Part shown: positions 62,999 to 64,000 of the stretch, one piece after another
How positions within the stretch are numbered: position 1 is the first letter of the stretch
How the letters are laid out: each line of letters begins with the position of its first letter
Source of the DNA: Chionis minor
Taxonomy: Eukaryota; Chordata; Aves; Charadriiformes; Chionididae
Assembly (NCBI GenBank): GCA_013398295.1
Contig: VZSF01011137.1
Span: 160,070-224,069 of the forward strand
DNA length: 64,000 bases
Direction: 5' to 3'
Notes under the pieces: model-generated
What the model was told of the DNA's origin: nothing
What the model saw: only the letters and a program-made list of their open reading frames with translations
The model's database searches: none
Program-made: the position numbers and the translations under genes

Positions 62999-64000
62999 AA
63001 ACTGTTTGAGACAAGTCTGAGCGTGCTGGTAAAAATGAAACAAAAAAATCTGGTGTGACTTTAAAGCTATTTTTATAAACGCAAGCTGGAGTAGGTTACT
63101 CTGAATCACTGGAGTCTGTTATGTCCCTCTTGTTTAAATTTTTTTTTTTTAGTTTTAATTTCCACTCAGTAATTTTGAGGACTCTGTGAGAAGACAAATC
63201 TTTAGAGATGGGTTATTTGTGTTAAAGGGGAGAAGGTGCTGGCAGTTGCTGAGCACAATAACTGTCCTTGCCAAATGAACAAGTCCTTTTTCTGATACGG
63301 CAGAAATACTGTAAATGAGAATTTATATCAAGACATTTCAGAAAGCAAGAGAAGAGAAGGTGTTTGATTTATTGCTTTAATTAAAATATTAACTTTGCTT
63401 CCTTCCTCGGTTGTTTATGTGGAAAACTGGACGACGCTTGGCATTTGCTCAGTAAATCTTGGGGCAACCCCTTTGGTAGGTGGGTTGTGTTGGGGGTTGC
63501 TTTGTCTCCTCGTTCTCTCTCGCCCTGCACCAGCCCTTGGGGGCAAGTTCCCTGCAGCTGAGTGTGGGGACTAAAAATAAAAATAATCTACCTTCACTGT
63601 AATAAGTAATAGCAGAATCTTACTAACATCTCTTGGATTGGGTCCTGGGTTTCCAGTCAGTGCTTGAATTCAAAGCCTGGTCATTCATATCCTTGTTTTT
63701 CAGTGGCGTTCACTGAGCTAAGAGGTGGCAGTTCTCTTTATGCAGTTATTTTTCCCTGTCCATCGTAGCAGACGTCTTGCGCTTGAGGGAGGACAGGGAG
63801 GAGGGTGAAACAGCATAAATCACTTGAGGGGAGAAGTGGAAGAAAGCTGTGGCCGTCGCAATATGTGTGGTACGGGGAAAGTTGTCTCTGAATTCAGCAG
63901 CAGCAGTTCGAAGTAATGTCTGTCTGTTGTGATAATTGTGGAAAGAACCATCTTCCCCTCAGACTTTGCCTTAAAGTCAAGTTTGTCTTTTGGGAGGCTG

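Larger units (their letters stand above)
57101..64000. other. Downstream intergenic sequence, no gene seen
   Basis: Alternating AT-rich stretches and GC-rich patches (57.15-57.6, 58.2-58.35, 59.05-59.95, 60.45-60.68 and 61.1-61.26 kb). Overlapping ORFs on both strands match nothing I recognise, and no splice-bounded exon of a neighbouring gene is evident. Confidence 0.65.

Noticed and set aside
1..64000. Search for CRISPR arrays, operons, phage or bacterial defence systems
   Set aside because: The window is vertebrate nuclear DNA with introns and CR1/MIR repeats. No regularly spaced repeat-spacer structure or prokaryotic gene organisation is present.

Overview
The window is vertebrate genomic DNA, almost certainly from a bird. 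It holds one recognisable protein-coding gene, a spliced neuronal pentraxin II (NPTX2/NARP) gene on the + strand, surrounded by long AT-rich noncoding sequence. The bird assignment rests on three things: the five-exon NPTX2 structure with a protein close to the mammalian one, a 3'-truncated CR1 LINE of the avian type near 17.5-18.0 kb, and a low density of interspersed repeats made up of CR1 and very old MIR-like (CORE-SINE) relics, with no Alu, B1 or L1 type elements seen. Protein comparisons are from memory of the human sequence; no alignment was run.

Layout. 1-44.4 kb is upstream intergenic sequence with no supportable gene. It contains an old CR1 reverse-transcriptase relic (7.8-8.4 kb), a younger CR1 3' end (17.46-17.97 kb), several MIR-type relics, an orphan CpG-rich block at 13.0-13.5 kb, a second GC-rich block at 28.5-28.9 kb, a T33 run, an exact 51-bp dispersed duplication (29.3 and 30.2 kb), a CTTT microsatellite (40.7 kb) and possible regulatory blocks rich in CRE, POU or homeodomain motifs. 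44.4-46.3 kb is the NPTX2 CpG island. It is interrupted by a 958-bp assembly gap (44895-45852) that removes the probable core promoter, 5' UTR, start codon and roughly the first dozen codons. 45.85-55.62 kb holds the five coding exons (intron phases 0, 1, 0, 0). 55.62 kb to about 57.1 kb is the 3' UTR, which carries an 86-bp tandem duplication and a candidate ATTAAA polyadenylation signal. 57.1-64 kb is downstream intergenic sequence, with several GC-rich patches and a G21 run.

Biology. NPTX2 is a secreted, synaptically released long pentraxin. An N-terminal coiled-coil region drives multimer formation and a C-terminal pentraxin domain clusters AMPA-type glutamate receptors. The 422 visible residues give an intact reading frame with all key family residues, so the gene looks functional. 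The large noncoding flanks fit a gene that sits in a regulatory gene desert in other amniotes. I found no evidence of an undescribed protein-coding system. The points most worth a second look are the unusual repeats (intron 1 minisatellite, 3' UTR tandem duplication, exact dispersed 51-mer), the missing promoter, a scattered family of ancient relics sharing a GACTTCAATGG-like core, and the candidate distal enhancers.
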